Origin: Gammaproteobacteria bacterium
GTDB taxonomy: Bacteria; Pseudomonadota; Gammaproteobacteria; Steroidobacterales; GCA-2729495
NCBI GenBank assembly: GCA_016874095.1
Contig: VGVH01000004.1
Span: forward strand, 1 to 64,000
DNA: 64,000 nucleotides
Reading direction: 5' to 3'
A program made the position numbers and the translations under genes. The notes under the pieces were generated by a model. The model did no database searches, was not told where the DNA came from, and worked only from the letters and a program-made list of their open reading frames with translations. Of the stretch, positions 37,447-48,331 are shown piece after piece (position 1 is the stretch's first letter; every line of letters begins with the position of its first letter).

Positions 37447-39102
37447 ATGCGCGGCCTCATGATGGACGTACCGCTCACGACGACGGCGATACTGCGCCAC
37501 GCTGAGCGGATGCACGCGAGCCAGCAGATCGTGTCCCTGACCGCCGATCATCCCTCGCCTGCCGATCCCTGGCGCTACTCCTTTGCCGACCTTGCGGCCC
37601 GTACGCGCCGTCTCGCCAACGCGCTTTGCCGCAAAGGGCTGCGGCAGGGCGACCGCGTCGCGACCCTTGCGTGGAACGATTCGCGGCATGTCGAGCTCTT
37701 CTATGCCGTGGGCGGCGCTGGCCTGGTGCTGCACACGCTGAACCCGCGACTGGCCCCGGAGCAGATCGCCTGGATCTGCAACGACGGTGGAGCAACACTG
37801 CTGTTCGCGGCGCCGGAGTTCGCGCCGCTGCTCGACGGCCTGGCCGCCGGACTCGAGCATGTGCGCCAGGTCGTCTGGCTGACGGACGCCGCACACCGCC
37901 CGCAGGGAAACTCGGCACTTGCGACGGCAGCAAACGACTACGAGTCTTTGCTGGCAGCCGAAAGCCCCGATTTCGACTGGCCGGCAATCGACGAGCGCGA
38001 GGCCAACGCGCTTTGTCATACCTCAGGCACTACCGGCAATCCGAAGGGCGTGCTCTACAGTCACCGCTCCACCGTATTGCATGCGATGGCGGGATCGATC
38101 GCGGACGTTATCGGCATGCGCGCTACCGACACCGTGTTGCCGGTCGTGCCGATGTTCCACGTGAATGCCTGGGGCGTGCCTTTCATTGCACTCTTGAACG
38201 GCGCGCGGCTCGTGTTGCCGGGGCGCGGAGCCGGCGATCCGGCGACGCTCGCCACGCTGATTAATGGCGAGCGTGTGACGCTCGCGCTCGGGGTTCCAAC
38301 GGTGTGGCTGGCCCTGCTGCAGCACCTTGAGAAAACCGCAACCACATTGCCGAGCCTGGCGCGGACGATCGTGGGCGGCGCGGCCTGCCCGCCCGCCATC
38401 ATGGACGAGTTCCGCGAAAAGCACGGCGTGGAGACGCTGCACGCCTGGGGCATGACCGAGATGTCGCCGATCGGAACCATGAACGCGCCGATGCCGGGCG
38501 AGGAAAAGCTGGACGATGCCGGGCGCCGGGCGCGGCGGGCCAAGCAGGGGCGCGCCGTGTTCGGCGTCGACCTGCGCATCGTCGGTGATGGAGGTGCGGA
38601 ACTGCCCTGGGACGGGCGGGCATTCGGCGCGTTGCAGGTCCGCGGGCCATACATCGCCGCCGGCTACTACGGCCACGACACGAGTCCCGCGCACGCCAGC
38701 GGCTGGTTCGACACGGGCGATGTGGCAACGATCGACCCGGACGGGTTCGTGCAGATCACCGACCGCACCAAGGACGTCATCAAGTCGGGCGGCGAGTGGA
38801 TCAGCTCCATCGAGCTGGAGAACCACGCTGTCGGGCATCCCGCCGTGGCCGAAGCGGCTGTCATCGGCGTACCCCACCCGAAGTGGTCGGAGCGGCCGCT
38901 GCTGCTTGCCGTCCTGAAGTCCGGCCAGACGGTGAGCCGCGAGGAATTGCTCGCCCATGTCGCCGGCCGCGTCGCCCGCTGGTGCGTACCTGACGACGCG
39001 GTATTCGTTGGGGAAATCCCCCACACCTCGACCGGCAAGATCAACAAGCTCGCGTTGCGCGAGCGCTACCGTGATCACTACGCGAAGGAGAGCCCGACAT
39101 GA
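37447..39102 (+). CDS. fatty acyl-CoA ligase (AMP-dependent synthetase)
   Basis: [52 protein letters not shown]. Confidence 0.93.
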   Translation: MRGLMMDVPLTTTAILRHAERMHASQQIVSLTADHPSPADPWRYSFADLAARTRRLANALCRKGLRQGDRVATLAWNDSRHVELFYAVGGAGLVLHTLNPRLAPEQIAWICNDGGATLLFAAPEFAPLLDGLAAGLEHVRQVVWLTDAAHRPQGNSALATAANDYESLLAAESPDFDWPAIDEREANALCHTSGTTGNPKGVLYSHRSTVLHAMAGSIADVIGMRATDTVLPVVPMFHVNAWGVPFIALLNGARLVLPGRGAGDPATLATLINGERVTLALGVPTVWLALLQHLEKTATTLPSLARTIVGGAACPPAIMDEFREKHGVETLHAWGMTEMSPIGTMNAPMPGEEKLDDAGRRARRAKQGRAVFGVDLRIVGDGGAELPWDGRAFGALQVRGPYIAAGYYGHDTSPAHASGWFDTGDVATIDPDGFVQITDRTKDVIKSGGEWISSIELENHAVGHPAVAEAAVIGVPHPKWSERPLLLAVLKSGQTVSREELLAHVAGRVARWCVPDDAVFVGEIPHTSTGKINKLALRERYRDHYAKESPT

Positions 39103-39488
39103 CCATTCACGTCACAGCGCTCTACGCGGGGCTCCTCGGGTTGATGCTGATCGCGCTCGGTCTCAGGGTTGCGCAGCGGCGGCTTAGGTTGCGCATCGGC
39201 CTGGGAACCGGCGAGAACGTGGAGATCGAGCGCGCGGTCCGCGTCCACGGCAACTTCGTCGAATACGTGCCCTTCGCCCTCATCCTGATGGCGTTCTACG
39301 AGGCCGGCGGCGGCCCGCCCGCGGCGCTGCACGCCGCCGGCATCGTCCTGATCATCGCGCGCATCGCGCACGCAGCCGGGCTTACCGGCAGCAGCGGCCG
39401 CTCGCCCGGGCGCTTCGGCGGCACCGTGGCGACCTGGTTGCTGATCGTCGCGCTGTCGGTCGCGAACGTCGTGCAGGCGGTGAACTGA
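39099..39488 (+). CDS. MAPEG family protein
   Basis: Membrane protein with RVHGNFVEYVPFALILMAFYE; ATGA overlap with upstream ligase. Confidence 0.85.
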   Translation: MTIHVTALYAGLLGLMLIALGLRVAQRRLRLRIGLGTGENVEIERAVRVHGNFVEYVPFALILMAFYEAGGGPPAALHAAGIVLIIARIAHAAGLTGSSGRSPGRFGGTVATWLLIVALSVANVVQAVN

Positions 39489-39491
39489 CCG

Positions 39492-41213
39492 TCAACGCAG
39501 GCTGGGTGGAAAGCGGCTGACCGGACCGCCGGCCACGAACAACCGCTCGCCCTTGCCCTCCTCGAACGAGCGGCAGCCGCTGTCGCGCCCGGGATTCCAC
39601 TTGAGGAAGTAGCGGCTTGCATCCAGCGGGCCGCTGAGCGCTTCCACCGTGCCGCGACGATAGTCGTATATCAGCAGGGAGCCGTATGCGTACGGGCCAT
39701 GCCGCTCGCCCCAGTTCGCGGTGTAGATGCCCTCTTCCGTCACCCGGAGCCGCGGCGAGACAACGTCAGCCGCCAGGCTGCTGTCGCGATACTGGAGCCG
39801 GACTGCACCGGCGGTATCCCACCAGCTGTCGAATACTACCGATGGGCCGACGTACGGGCAGACGCCGTCAAGGAGCACGGTCGAGCCGGGCCTCAACTGT
39901 GGAACCGCCTTCGCAAGCGACGCCAGTACAGCCTGTTGCCTGAGCCAGGCTTCACCCCAGTAGAAGCCGATGACGTTGACGATCAGAAATCCCGCCGCGG
40001 CAACGACCGCGACGACACCGGCAAAAACGAATTTTCGCGCGGCAACCGAACGCAACAGGGAAACCAGCCGGCCCAGGATGGCAACCAGACCCAAGGCAAT
40101 ACCCAGGGAGGAAGCAAGGCCGATGCGATTGCTGATTCCGGTGGAGGTGATCCCCGCATTGAAAGTAATGAAGAAGATCGAATAGCCACCGACGAAAATG
40201 ACGGCGGCGGCAATGACAAGAGGAAGGTATGCGCTTCTGTCGAAAGATGCCGCCTCACTGCGCAGCGCGCGCATCAGCCAGGCAAAAACGACGATGCCGC
40301 AAAGGCCAGCGGCTGCAACGGCCCATCCAACTTCATGGCGACCAAGGATATCGGCTAGCACTCGCGGCAGGCCGACTCCGAAGTCACCCGCCACCGTGAC
40401 GGCTGCTGCATCGAAGACAAGCCTGCCGAAGAATTCGAAGTGGTCGGCGAGTTCCGCAGGCCGCATGCGCGCCGTAAAAACGGCCTTGTAGATGCCGCAG
40501 CCCACCAGGATCGCAAGCTGCAGCACTGCGAACGGGACATGCTCGCGCCAGGGCAACGGGCCTCCGCCAGCCATCGCCCGCTGCCGCCAGGCCACAAGGA
40601 GCGGACTGAGCAGGAAAAGCGGCATGAAGATCTCGTAGCTCATGACGCTCACGAAAAGGCCGGTCGCGGAGACCAGCCGCCACTTCGACCGGAACTCCGG
40701 GCGCTCTGCCGCGGCACGCAGATCCGCGAGCAGCGACACCGCGTATCCGACGAACGAGAGTGGTATCTGGATGCACACGAACCAGTAACGGACGGTCGCA
40801 TAGTGCGGCAGCAGCGCCCAGACGATCGCTGTGGCGAGGGCAAAACTGCGGCTGATACCGAGCGCCAGCAGCAGCCGGTAGTACAACACGGCGCCGGCAC
40901 CGAGCATCGCCGTGTTCACGAGATGGTGGCCGAGCGGCTGGTCCCCGAACAGCGCCAGCAGAGTCGCGGCGTAAACGGCGTGGACCGGCCGGGTGATGAT
41001 GCTGTTGGTAAGGAAGAAAGTGCGGCTGTAGATGTCGGCGAGCGACATCGTCGGGCCGCCCATCTGCACGTACCAGAGGAAGCTCCAGTCATCGCTGTAG
41101 AAGCCGAGGAATGGCAGGTACAGCGCAGCCGAAGCTGCGACCAGCGCGAAGATGAATGCACTGTCGGCCAGCCGCTCGCGGCGTGCTGTGTGCAAGGACT
41201 CAGCGGCCTGCAT
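39492..41213 (-). CDS. polytopic membrane protein, glycosyltransferase-like
   Basis: ~570 aa, many TM helices; FYSDDWSFLWYV acidic motif in the first loop resembles GT-C proteins; family not certain. Confidence 0.6.
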   Translation of the reverse strand: MQAAESLHTARRERLADSAFIFALVAASAALYLPFLGFYSDDWSFLWYVQMGGPTMSLADIYSRTFFLTNSIITRPVHAVYAATLLALFGDQPLGHHLVNTAMLGAGAVLYYRLLLALGISRSFALATAIVWALLPHYATVRYWFVCIQIPLSFVGYAVSLLADLRAAAERPEFRSKWRLVSATGLFVSVMSYEIFMPLFLLSPLLVAWRQRAMAGGGPLPWREHVPFAVLQLAILVGCGIYKAVFTARMRPAELADHFEFFGRLVFDAAAVTVAGDFGVGLPRVLADILGRHEVGWAVAAAGLCGIVVFAWLMRALRSEAASFDRSAYLPLVIAAAVIFVGGYSIFFITFNAGITSTGISNRIGLASSLGIALGLVAILGRLVSLLRSVAARKFVFAGVVAVVAAAGFLIVNVIGFYWGEAWLRQQAVLASLAKAVPQLRPGSTVLLDGVCPYVGPSVVFDSWWDTAGAVRLQYRDSSLAADVVSPRLRVTEEGIYTANWGERHGPYAYGSLLIYDYRRGTVEALSGPLDASRYFLKWNPGRDSGCRSFEEGKGERLFVAGGPVSRFPPSLR

Positions 41214-42021
41214 GGATGTCGAACCACTCCCCGACGCCGCCGGACGCCAGTTCCAGGTCAATGTCGTGCAGTGACTGCCAGACGGCGAGCATTTGCTCCA
41301 CGGTCATCCACTCGGGCGGAAGGTCGGCACCGAACGGGCCGCTCGAGCCGCGCGGGAAGCGCCAGTCGCCCAACCTGGCCGGCGCCAGCAAACGCCGGGC
41401 TCTCTGGCGCAGGCGGTACGCCGCCATGTTCAGTGGCTCGCGCGACCGCTTTCTTCTCGCCGCGAGTTCCGGCTCCAGGTTGGCCGGCCCCAGCGTCTGC
41501 AGGTCGTTCTGTCGTACGCAATGAAAACGCCGGTACCCAAAGGCCGCGAGCCTGCGAATGTCACTGTCACCGGCGGCATGGTCCATTTCGATCGATACAA
41601 AGTCGGGAGCCGCACGATCTTCGATCGCATCGAGACAGAAACGGTCGGCGCCTTCGATATCGACCTTCAGGTAATGAGGCACACCATGCTTCTCAAAGAG
41701 AAAGCCCAGTGGTATCCCGGGCACCTTTATCGTGCGCACGTCGCCGCCCAGCATGGCGGCGTGTTCCGCGTCCACGGACGCGAGCATGTCGAACCGCGAC
41801 GACACATGCAGCTCCACCTCGCCGGGCGCGGCCGCGATGGCGACGTTCTCGATGCACAGCTGGCCGCGGGCGATTTCCGCGGCGAATCGCGCCCTGGCGG
41901 GTGCTATCAGCTCCGGGTTCGCCTCGATCGCGACGACCCGAAAGCCGCGATGCAGGTAATAGGCGGTGTCGTTGCCATTGTGCATGCCGACGTCGTAGAC
42001 GAGATCGCGCTGGACGCTCAT
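41200..42021 (-). CDS. FkbM family methyltransferase
   Basis: MSVQRDLVYDVGMHNGNDTAYYLHRGFRVVAIEANPEL; YLKVDIEGAD; ATGA overlap with the symporter stop. Confidence 0.88.
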   Translation of the reverse strand: MSVQRDLVYDVGMHNGNDTAYYLHRGFRVVAIEANPELIAPARARFAAEIARGQLCIENVAIAAAPGEVELHVSSRFDMLASVDAEHAAMLGGDVRTIKVPGIPLGFLFEKHGVPHYLKVDIEGADRFCLDAIEDRAAPDFVSIEMDHAAGDSDIRRLAAFGYRRFHCVRQNDLQTLGPANLEPELAARRKRSREPLNMAAYRLRQRARRLLAPARLGDWRFPRGSSGPFGADLPPEWMTVEQMLAVWQSLHDIDLELASGGVGEWFDIHAGR

Positions 42022-43559
42022 GCGCTGCCCATGATCATGCGCCGCTCCTTGGCGTCGTACGCGGCCAGTGCCGAAGGCTCCGGTTTCAGGAGCGAAACGA
42101 GGATGCCCGCGGCGAAACCGAGCGGTATGGTAAGCAGCGCCGGGTTCTTCAGCGGGAACAGGGCTTCCGGCCTGCCGAGCAGGTCCACCATGATGGTTGG
42201 CGACAGGGCGATGAGCACGAGACTGGAGACCGTCCCGACGATGATCGCGGTGACGGCGCCGGCCGTGGTGAAGCGCCGCCAGAAAATCGACAACACCAGC
42301 GCCGGGAAATTGCCCGAAGCCGCGACGGCAAACGCGAGTCCTACCATGTAGGCGACGTTCTGCCCCTTGAAAAGGATGCCGAGGAGTATTGCCACCACGC
42401 CGAGCACGACCGTTGCCACGCGCGCGACGAGTATCTGCTCGTCGCGCGGCGCATCGCCGCGCCGGTGCACGGACACCCACAGATCATGGCTGAGGGCGGC
42501 GGCGCCCGAGAGCGCGAGGCCGGCGACCACCGCGAGGATCGTCGCGAACGCCACGGCGGCGATGAAACCGAGCAGGCCTGTGCCGCCGAGCACCTCGGCG
42601 AGCAGTGGCGCGGCCATGTTGCCGCCCTGGTCGACCAGCAGGATGGCTTCGCGCCCCACCAGAACCATGGCGCCGAAACCCAGGACGAAAGTCATCAGAT
42701 AGAAGGCGCCGATCAGCCCGGTCGCCCAGAACACGGACTGCCGCGCTGCGCGCGCGTCGGGCACCGTATAGAACCGCATGAGTATGTGCGGCAGCCCCGC
42801 GGTGCCGAACATCAGGGCAAGACCGAGCGAAACGGCGTCGAGCGGATTCGCCACCTGCTTGCCCGGCGCCAGCACTTCTGGTCCGTACTCCGCCGCCGCA
42901 GCCGCAAAGAGCTGCACGGGACTGAAGCCGAAACGGGACAGAGTCAGGAAGCAGAGCAATGCGGCGCCACCGAGCAGCAACACCGCCTTCACGATCTGCA
43001 CCCAGGTCGTCGCGATCATGCCGCCGAACAGTACGTAGGCCAGCATCACCCCACCGACGATCACCACGGCGCTTTCGTAGGAAATGCCGAACATGAGCTT
43101 GACGAGGTTGCCGGCGCCGACCATCTGCGCGATCAGGTACAGGGACACGACGGCGAGCGTCCCGATTGCGGCGGACACGCGCACCGGCACCTGCCGCAGC
43201 CGGAAACTGACGACATCCGCAAAGGTGTAGCGGCCGAGATTGCGCAGCGGCTCGGCGATCAGGAACAACACGACCGGCCAGCCCACGAGCCAGCCCGTCG
43301 AATAGATGAGGCCGTCGAAGCCCGACAGCGAGACCAGCCCGGCAATGCCGAGAAAGCTCGCGGCGCTCATGTAGTCCCCGGCAAGCGCAAAGCCGTTCTG
43401 GCGCCCGCCGATCGAGCGCCCCGCTGCAAAGAACTCCTCGGTGGTCCTGGTGCGCCGCGCAGCCCACCAGGTAATGGCCAGGGTCACCGCGATGAAGGCG
43501 AGGAAAAACGCAATCGCGGTCGCGTTCGGCTCGCCGAGATTCGATGCACCGGGGTTCAT
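42018..43559 (-). CDS. sodium:solute symporter, cation/acetate (ActP) type
   Basis: TTEEFFAAGRSIGGRQNGFALAGDYMSAASFLGIAGLV; FTFADVVSFRL-like segment; linked DUF485 gene. Confidence 0.9.
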   Translation of the reverse strand: MNPGASNLGEPNATAIAFFLAFIAVTLAITWWAARRTRTTEEFFAAGRSIGGRQNGFALAGDYMSAASFLGIAGLVSLSGFDGLIYSTGWLVGWPVVLFLIAEPLRNLGRYTFADVVSFRLRQVPVRVSAAIGTLAVVSLYLIAQMVGAGNLVKLMFGISYESAVVIVGGVMLAYVLFGGMIATTWVQIVKAVLLLGGAALLCFLTLSRFGFSPVQLFAAAAAEYGPEVLAPGKQVANPLDAVSLGLALMFGTAGLPHILMRFYTVPDARAARQSVFWATGLIGAFYLMTFVLGFGAMVLVGREAILLVDQGGNMAAPLLAEVLGGTGLLGFIAAVAFATILAVVAGLALSGAAALSHDLWVSVHRRGDAPRDEQILVARVATVVLGVVAILLGILFKGQNVAYMVGLAFAVAASGNFPALVLSIFWRRFTTAGAVTAIIVGTVSSLVLIALSPTIMVDLLGRPEALFPLKNPALLTIPLGFAAGILVSLLKPEPSALAAYDAKERRMIMGSA

Positions 43560-43843
43560 CCGGCCTGTCCGTCGCCGTCGATCGCGCCGCGCTGCCGGTC
43601 GAAATGCAAGTTGGCCCAGCGCACGTAGACCCAGGTCGTCAGCCAGGCGCCCACGATCACCAGCGCGCCGGCGAGAATCCCGACCGACAGGCCCGGCGCC
43701 ACCTCACGGGCCATCAATCCCTGTGCGAAGGCAACCGCGAAGATGAACCCGAAGTAGAGCAGGAACACCGCCCCGCTGAGCGCGATGGCGATGCGCCAGC
43801 GTGCCGCGGCCAAAGCGCGGATGCGATCGTCGCCCGTGTTCAT
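43556..43843 (-). CDS. DUF485 domain-containing protein
   Basis: RWRIAIALSGAVFLLYFGFIFAVAF; TWVYVRWANLHFD; adjacent to ActP-like gene. Confidence 0.88.
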   Translation of the reverse strand: MNTGDDRIRALAAARWRIAIALSGAVFLLYFGFIFAVAFAQGLMAREVAPGLSVGILAGALVIVGAWLTTWVYVRWANLHFDRQRGAIDGDGQAG

Positions 43844-43908
43844 CGCCTGCTTCTCCCCCTGGAGACGCAGCATAGCCCGTCATTGAGGGTGAATCACCAG
43901 TGCCGCCC

Positions 43909-45513
43909 TCACGCCGCCATCTGCGGCGCCAGCTCCCGGGTCGCGGCGAAGGCGATGTCGGGCCATTTCTCCTGCACCAGGCGCAGGTTGATCATCGTGG
44001 GCGCGAAGTAGACGAGACTGCCGGCGACGTCCTGCGCGATGTTCGTCATGTAGCGATCGCGGAAATCCTTGAGCTTTTTCGCATCGGCCGACGTGATCCA
44101 GCGCGCCGTCGTCACATCGACTCCCTCGAACGCGGCCTCAACGCCGTATTCGTCCTTGAGCCGGTAGGCCACGACATCGAATTGCAGCATGCCGACGGCA
44201 CCCAGGATGAGATCGTTGCCGAGCAGCGGTCGGAAGAACTGTGTCGTGCCCTCCTCCGACAGCTGTTCGAGACCCTTCTGCAGCTGCTTCATGCGCAGTG
44301 GATCCTTGAGCCGGACGCGGCGGAACAGTTCGGGCGCGAAGCTCGGGATGCCGGTGAACTGCAGCGACTCGCCTGCAGTGAACGTGTCGCCCACTGCGAT
44401 AGTGCCGTGGTTGTGCAGTCCGATGATGTCTCCCGCCCAGGCTTCGTCGATGCGGCCGCGATCTGCCGCCATGAAGGTGAGCGCGTCGGAAACACGCACT
44501 TCCTTGCCGAGGCGCACGTGGAAGAGCTTCTGCCCGGTGGTGAACTTGCCGGAGCAGATCCGCATGAAGGCGATGCGGTCGCGATGCTTCGGGTCCATGT
44601 TCGCCTGGATCTTGAATACGAAGCCGCTGAGCGGAGCCTCGTCGGCAATCACTTCGCGCGTGGTGGTCTTCCGTCCGCGCGGCGGCGGCGCGTGCTCGAC
44701 GAAGAAATCGAGCAGCGGCTGCACGCCGAAATTCACCATCGCCGAGCCGAAGAAGATCGGCGCCTGCCTGCCTGCCAGGTAGGCGGCAGCGTCAAAAGGA
44801 TGGGACGCACCCTTCACCAGCTCGAGCTCGTCGCGCAGTTCCGCGAGCATGTCGTCGCCGATGGCTGCGGCGAGCTTCGGGTCGTCGAGTCCCTTGAAGA
44901 TGGTCGAGTCCTGGCGGGTGAAATTGCGGCCGGCTTCGTAGAGATGCACTTCGTCGTCGAGCAGGTGATAGACGCCCTTCAGGCGCGAGCCCATGCCGAT
45001 GGGCCAGGTGACCGGCGCGCACTGGATCTTCAGGATGCGCTCGATCTCGTCGAGAAGGTCGATCGGACTGCGACCCTCGCGATCCAGCTTGTTGACGAAG
45101 CCCATGATCGGCGTGTCGCGCAGGCGGCAGACGTCCATAAGCTTGATCGTGCGCTCTTCCACGCCCTTCGCGCCGTCGACCACCATCAGCGCCGAATCGA
45201 CGGCCGTCAGCACGCGGTAGGTGTCCTCGGAGAAGTCGGCGTGCCCCGGCGTGTCGAGCAGGTTCACGATCCGGTCGCGATAGGGAAACTGCAGCACCGA
45301 AGAGGTGACGGAGATGCCGCGCTCCTTCTCGAGCGCCATCCAGTCGGACGTAGCGTGCGTCGTCGCCTTCCGCGCCTTGACCGATCCGGCCATGCGGATA
45401 GCCCCGCCGAAGAGCAGCAGCTTCTCCGTCAGCGTCGTCTTGCCCGCGTCCGGATGCGAAATGATCGCAAACGTGCGCCGGCGGGTGATTTCCTGTGTCA
45501 GGGGGGTCGACAT
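43909..45513 (-). CDS. prfC: peptide chain release factor 3
   Basis: [51 protein letters not shown]. Confidence 0.95.
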   Translation of the reverse strand: MSTPLTQEITRRRTFAIISHPDAGKTTLTEKLLLFGGAIRMAGSVKARKATTHATSDWMALEKERGISVTSSVLQFPYRDRIVNLLDTPGHADFSEDTYRVLTAVDSALMVVDGAKGVEERTIKLMDVCRLRDTPIMGFVNKLDREGRSPIDLLDEIERILKIQCAPVTWPIGMGSRLKGVYHLLDDEVHLYEAGRNFTRQDSTIFKGLDDPKLAAAIGDDMLAELRDELELVKGASHPFDAAAYLAGRQAPIFFGSAMVNFGVQPLLDFFVEHAPPPRGRKTTTREVIADEAPLSGFVFKIQANMDPKHRDRIAFMRICSGKFTTGQKLFHVRLGKEVRVSDALTFMAADRGRIDEAWAGDIIGLHNHGTIAVGDTFTAGESLQFTGIPSFAPELFRRVRLKDPLRMKQLQKGLEQLSEEGTTQFFRPLLGNDLILGAVGMLQFDVVAYRLKDEYGVEAAFEGVDVTTARWITSADAKKLKDFRDRYMTNIAQDVAGSLVYFAPTMINLRLVQEKWPDIAFAATRELAPQMAA

Positions 45514-45553
45514 GGGGCGCGCAGTATACGGGCAGGCGGACAATCCGGCTAAG

Positions 45554-46429
45554 ATGCCGGACATGCAGCCACCGGCCGGCTTCACGCTCCTCAACCGCTA
45601 CCGCGTGTTCGGCGGCTGGCAGCAGTTCTTCAGCCACTCGTCTACGAACACGCACTGCGACATGCGTTTCGGCCTGTACCTGCCGCCGCAGGCCGAGGCC
45701 GGCCGCGTGCCGCTCCTTATATATCTGGCCGGACTGACCTGCACCGAGGAGACTTTTGCGATCAAGGCAGGTGCGCAGCGAATCGCCGCGGAACTCGGCC
45801 TCGCGGTCCTCACGCCCGACACCAGTCCCCGTGTGCGGCTGCCGGGCGACGACGAGAGCTGGGATTTCGGGCTCGCTGCGGGCTTCTACCTCGACGCGAC
45901 CGAGGCGCCCTGGTCCACGCACTACCGCATGTACAGCTATGTCGCGAGCGAACTGCCCTATGCCCTCGCGCGATCCTTTCCGGTCGATACCGCCCGCATG
46001 GGCATCTTCGGCCACTCGATGGGCGGTCACGGGGCGCTAACCATCGGCCTCAAGCATCCGGAGCGATTCCGGACGCTCTCGGCGTTCGCTCCCATCAGTG
46101 CTCCGATGCAATGCCCCTGGGGTCAGAAGGCATTGCCGCGATATCTCGGCGAGAACCGCGACGCGTGGCGGCGCTACGATGCGACCGAGCTCGTGGCCAC
46201 CGTGCGCAACGCGGCGCAGCGCGCACCGCTGCTGGTCGATCAGGGCCTGGACGACGAGTTCCTCGCGAAACAACTCATGCCTGAGAAGCTGGAGGCTGCA
46301 TGCCGAGCCGTCGGCTATCCGCTGACCTTGCGCCAGCATGCGGGCTACGGGCATGGATACTGGTTCGTCTCGACCTTCGTCGAGGACCATCTGCGCCATC
46401 ACGCGCGCGGACTTTCGGCTGCGGCATGA
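45554..46429 (+). CDS. fghA: S-formylglutathione hydrolase
   Basis: [56 protein letters not shown]. Confidence 0.92.
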   Translation: MPDMQPPAGFTLLNRYRVFGGWQQFFSHSSTNTHCDMRFGLYLPPQAEAGRVPLLIYLAGLTCTEETFAIKAGAQRIAAELGLAVLTPDTSPRVRLPGDDESWDFGLAAGFYLDATEAPWSTHYRMYSYVASELPYALARSFPVDTARMGIFGHSMGGHGALTIGLKHPERFRTLSAFAPISAPMQCPWGQKALPRYLGENRDAWRRYDATELVATVRNAAQRAPLLVDQGLDDEFLAKQLMPEKLEAACRAVGYPLTLRQHAGYGHGYWFVSTFVEDHLRHHARGLSAAA

Positions 46430-47232
46430 CCGTGGTGGACGAGCCGACGCTCCGCATCAGCGCCTTCCTCGGCATGTTCCTGCTGGTTGCGCTGTGCGAA
46501 CGGCGCTGGTCCTGGCGCGCCGTCACGCGAGCCCGCCGCTGGCCGGCGAACCTGTCGCTGCTCGCACTTGATGCGCTGTTGCTGCGCCTCGCCTTCCCCG
46601 CCGCCGCAGTGGGATTCGCGCTGTTAGCGGCGTCTCGCGGCTGGGGCTTCCTCGCCAGCGTGGATCTGCCGACCGCGGTGGAGTGGGCCATCGCCTGCCT
46701 GGCCCTCGATGCGGCGATCTGGCTGCAGCATCTCCTGTTTCACCGCGTGTCCTGGCTCTGGCCCCTGCACCGCGTGCACCATAGCGATACCGGTATCGAT
46801 GTGACGACGGGTGTTCGCTTCCATCCGCTGGAGATCCTGATCTCGATGGCGGTGAAGGCGGCCGTGATCGTGACGCTCGGCGCAGCCGCTGGCGCAGTGC
46901 TCGTGTTCGAGGTCGTGCTCAGTTCGAGCTCGCTGCTGAACCACGGCAACCTGCGCCTGCCCAGCCGGTTGGAACCGCTGCTGCGGCTCGTGCTGGTCAC
47001 GCCCGAGATGCACCGCGTCCACCACTCCTGGCACGCGACTGAAATGAATGCGAACTACGGCTTCACGCTGCCCTGGTGGGACCGCCTCTTCGGCACCTAC
47101 CTGCCCGTATCACGCGACGGGGCCGACGGGCAGACCACCGGCCTGCATGAGTGGCGGTCGACACAGGACGGGGGATTCGTCGCTTTGCTGCTGCACCCGT
47201 TTCGTCAGCCGGCGAATGGGGTCGCAGGATGA
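46426..47232 (+). CDS. sterol desaturase / fatty acid hydroxylase family protein
   Basis: Histidine boxes HLLFHR, HRVHHSD, HRVHHSW. Confidence 0.9.
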   Translation: MTVVDEPTLRISAFLGMFLLVALCERRWSWRAVTRARRWPANLSLLALDALLLRLAFPAAAVGFALLAASRGWGFLASVDLPTAVEWAIACLALDAAIWLQHLLFHRVSWLWPLHRVHHSDTGIDVTTGVRFHPLEILISMAVKAAVIVTLGAAAGAVLVFEVVLSSSSLLNHGNLRLPSRLEPLLRLVLVTPEMHRVHHSWHATEMNANYGFTLPWWDRLFGTYLPVSRDGADGQTTGLHEWRSTQDGGFVALLLHPFRQPANGVAG

Positions 47233-48296
47233 CCGGCGAGCACGCCCTCCGCTACCCGCTCGGCGAGACCCTGCCCGAGCCCGGCACCGCCGTCGAAGTG
47301 GCGCCCGGCGTGCGCTGGCTGCGCATGCCTCTGCCCTTCGCGCTGAACCATATCAACCTCTGGCTGCTGCGCGATCGGGTCGACGGGAGGGACGGCTGGT
47401 GCATCGTCGACTGCGGCATCGCTGACGAGGCAACCCGTTCCGCCTGGGAGCAGGTGTTCGCCACCGGCATCGACGGACTGCCGGTGCTGCGGGTGATCGT
47501 GACGCACCTGCACCCTGACCACGCCGGTCTCTGCCACTGGCTGACCGAGCGCTGGCGCACCGAGCAGAGCGAGTGCAGGCTGTGGATGAGCGCAACGGAC
47601 TTCGCCGCCGCACGGGTGATGATCGCGAACGGTTCTGCCGTGGGTGGCGACGGAGCCGCGAACTTTTTCCGCCGGCATGGGCTTACGGATGAAAAATCGC
47701 TCGAGCAGGTCCGGCTGCGCTGGCGCTACTACGCGAACATGGTACCGGCGATGCCGGATGGCTACCGGCGGCTGATGGATGGGCAGGTGGTCGTCGTGGG
47801 CGAGCATGCCTGGGAGTGCATCGCCGGCTACGGCCACGCGCCCGAGCACATCTCGCTGTGGTGCGCGAAGACGAACGTACTGATTTCCGGCGACATGGTG
47901 CTGCCCAGGATCAGTACCAACGTCAGCGTCGGTCACACCGAACCCGAGGGTGATCCCCTGCCGCTGTACCTGCGGTCCATCGCCGCGATGCGCCGGTTGC
48001 CGGGCGATACCCTGGTACTGCCGTCGCACGGCAAGCCCTTCATGGGTCTGCACAACCGCGTGATCCAGCTGGAGCAGCACCACAAGGAGCGTCTCGACGT
48101 CGTGCGCTCGGCCTGCAGCGGCCAGCCGCGCAGCGCCGGCGAGCTTCTGCAGGTGATGTTTCGCCGTTCACTCGACCTGCATCAGACGACGTTCGCGATG
48201 GGCGAGGCCATAGCGCACCTGAACGCCCTCGCCGGCCGCGGCGAGGTGCGCCACGCCCTGCATCCGGACGGCGTCATCCGCTTCGAATCCCGTTAG
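47229..48296 (+). CDS. MBL fold metallo-hydrolase
   Basis: THLHPDHAGL; YGHAPEHISLW; SHGKPF. Confidence 0.9.
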   Translation: MTGEHALRYPLGETLPEPGTAVEVAPGVRWLRMPLPFALNHINLWLLRDRVDGRDGWCIVDCGIADEATRSAWEQVFATGIDGLPVLRVIVTHLHPDHAGLCHWLTERWRTEQSECRLWMSATDFAAARVMIANGSAVGGDGAANFFRRHGLTDEKSLEQVRLRWRYYANMVPAMPDGYRRLMDGQVVVVGEHAWECIAGYGHAPEHISLWCAKTNVLISGDMVLPRISTNVSVGHTEPEGDPLPLYLRSIAAMRRLPGDTLVLPSHGKPFMGLHNRVIQLEQHHKERLDVVRSACSGQPRSAGELLQVMFRRSLDLHQTTFAMGEAIAHLNALAGRGEVRHALHPDGVIRFESR

Positions 48297-48331
48297 GAGC
48301 GGCCGCAGTCGCCGGCTACAATGCCGGCCGC

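Noticed and set aside
35984-37462. 492-aa plus-strand ORF
   Set aside because: Antisense to gltS; the minus-strand product has strong membrane transporter motifs.
40440-43628. 1062-aa plus-strand ORF
   Set aside because: Antisense shadow of the membrane protein, FkbM, symporter and DUF485 genes; low-complexity Arg/His/Glu-rich translation with no family motifs, typical of GC-rich DNA.
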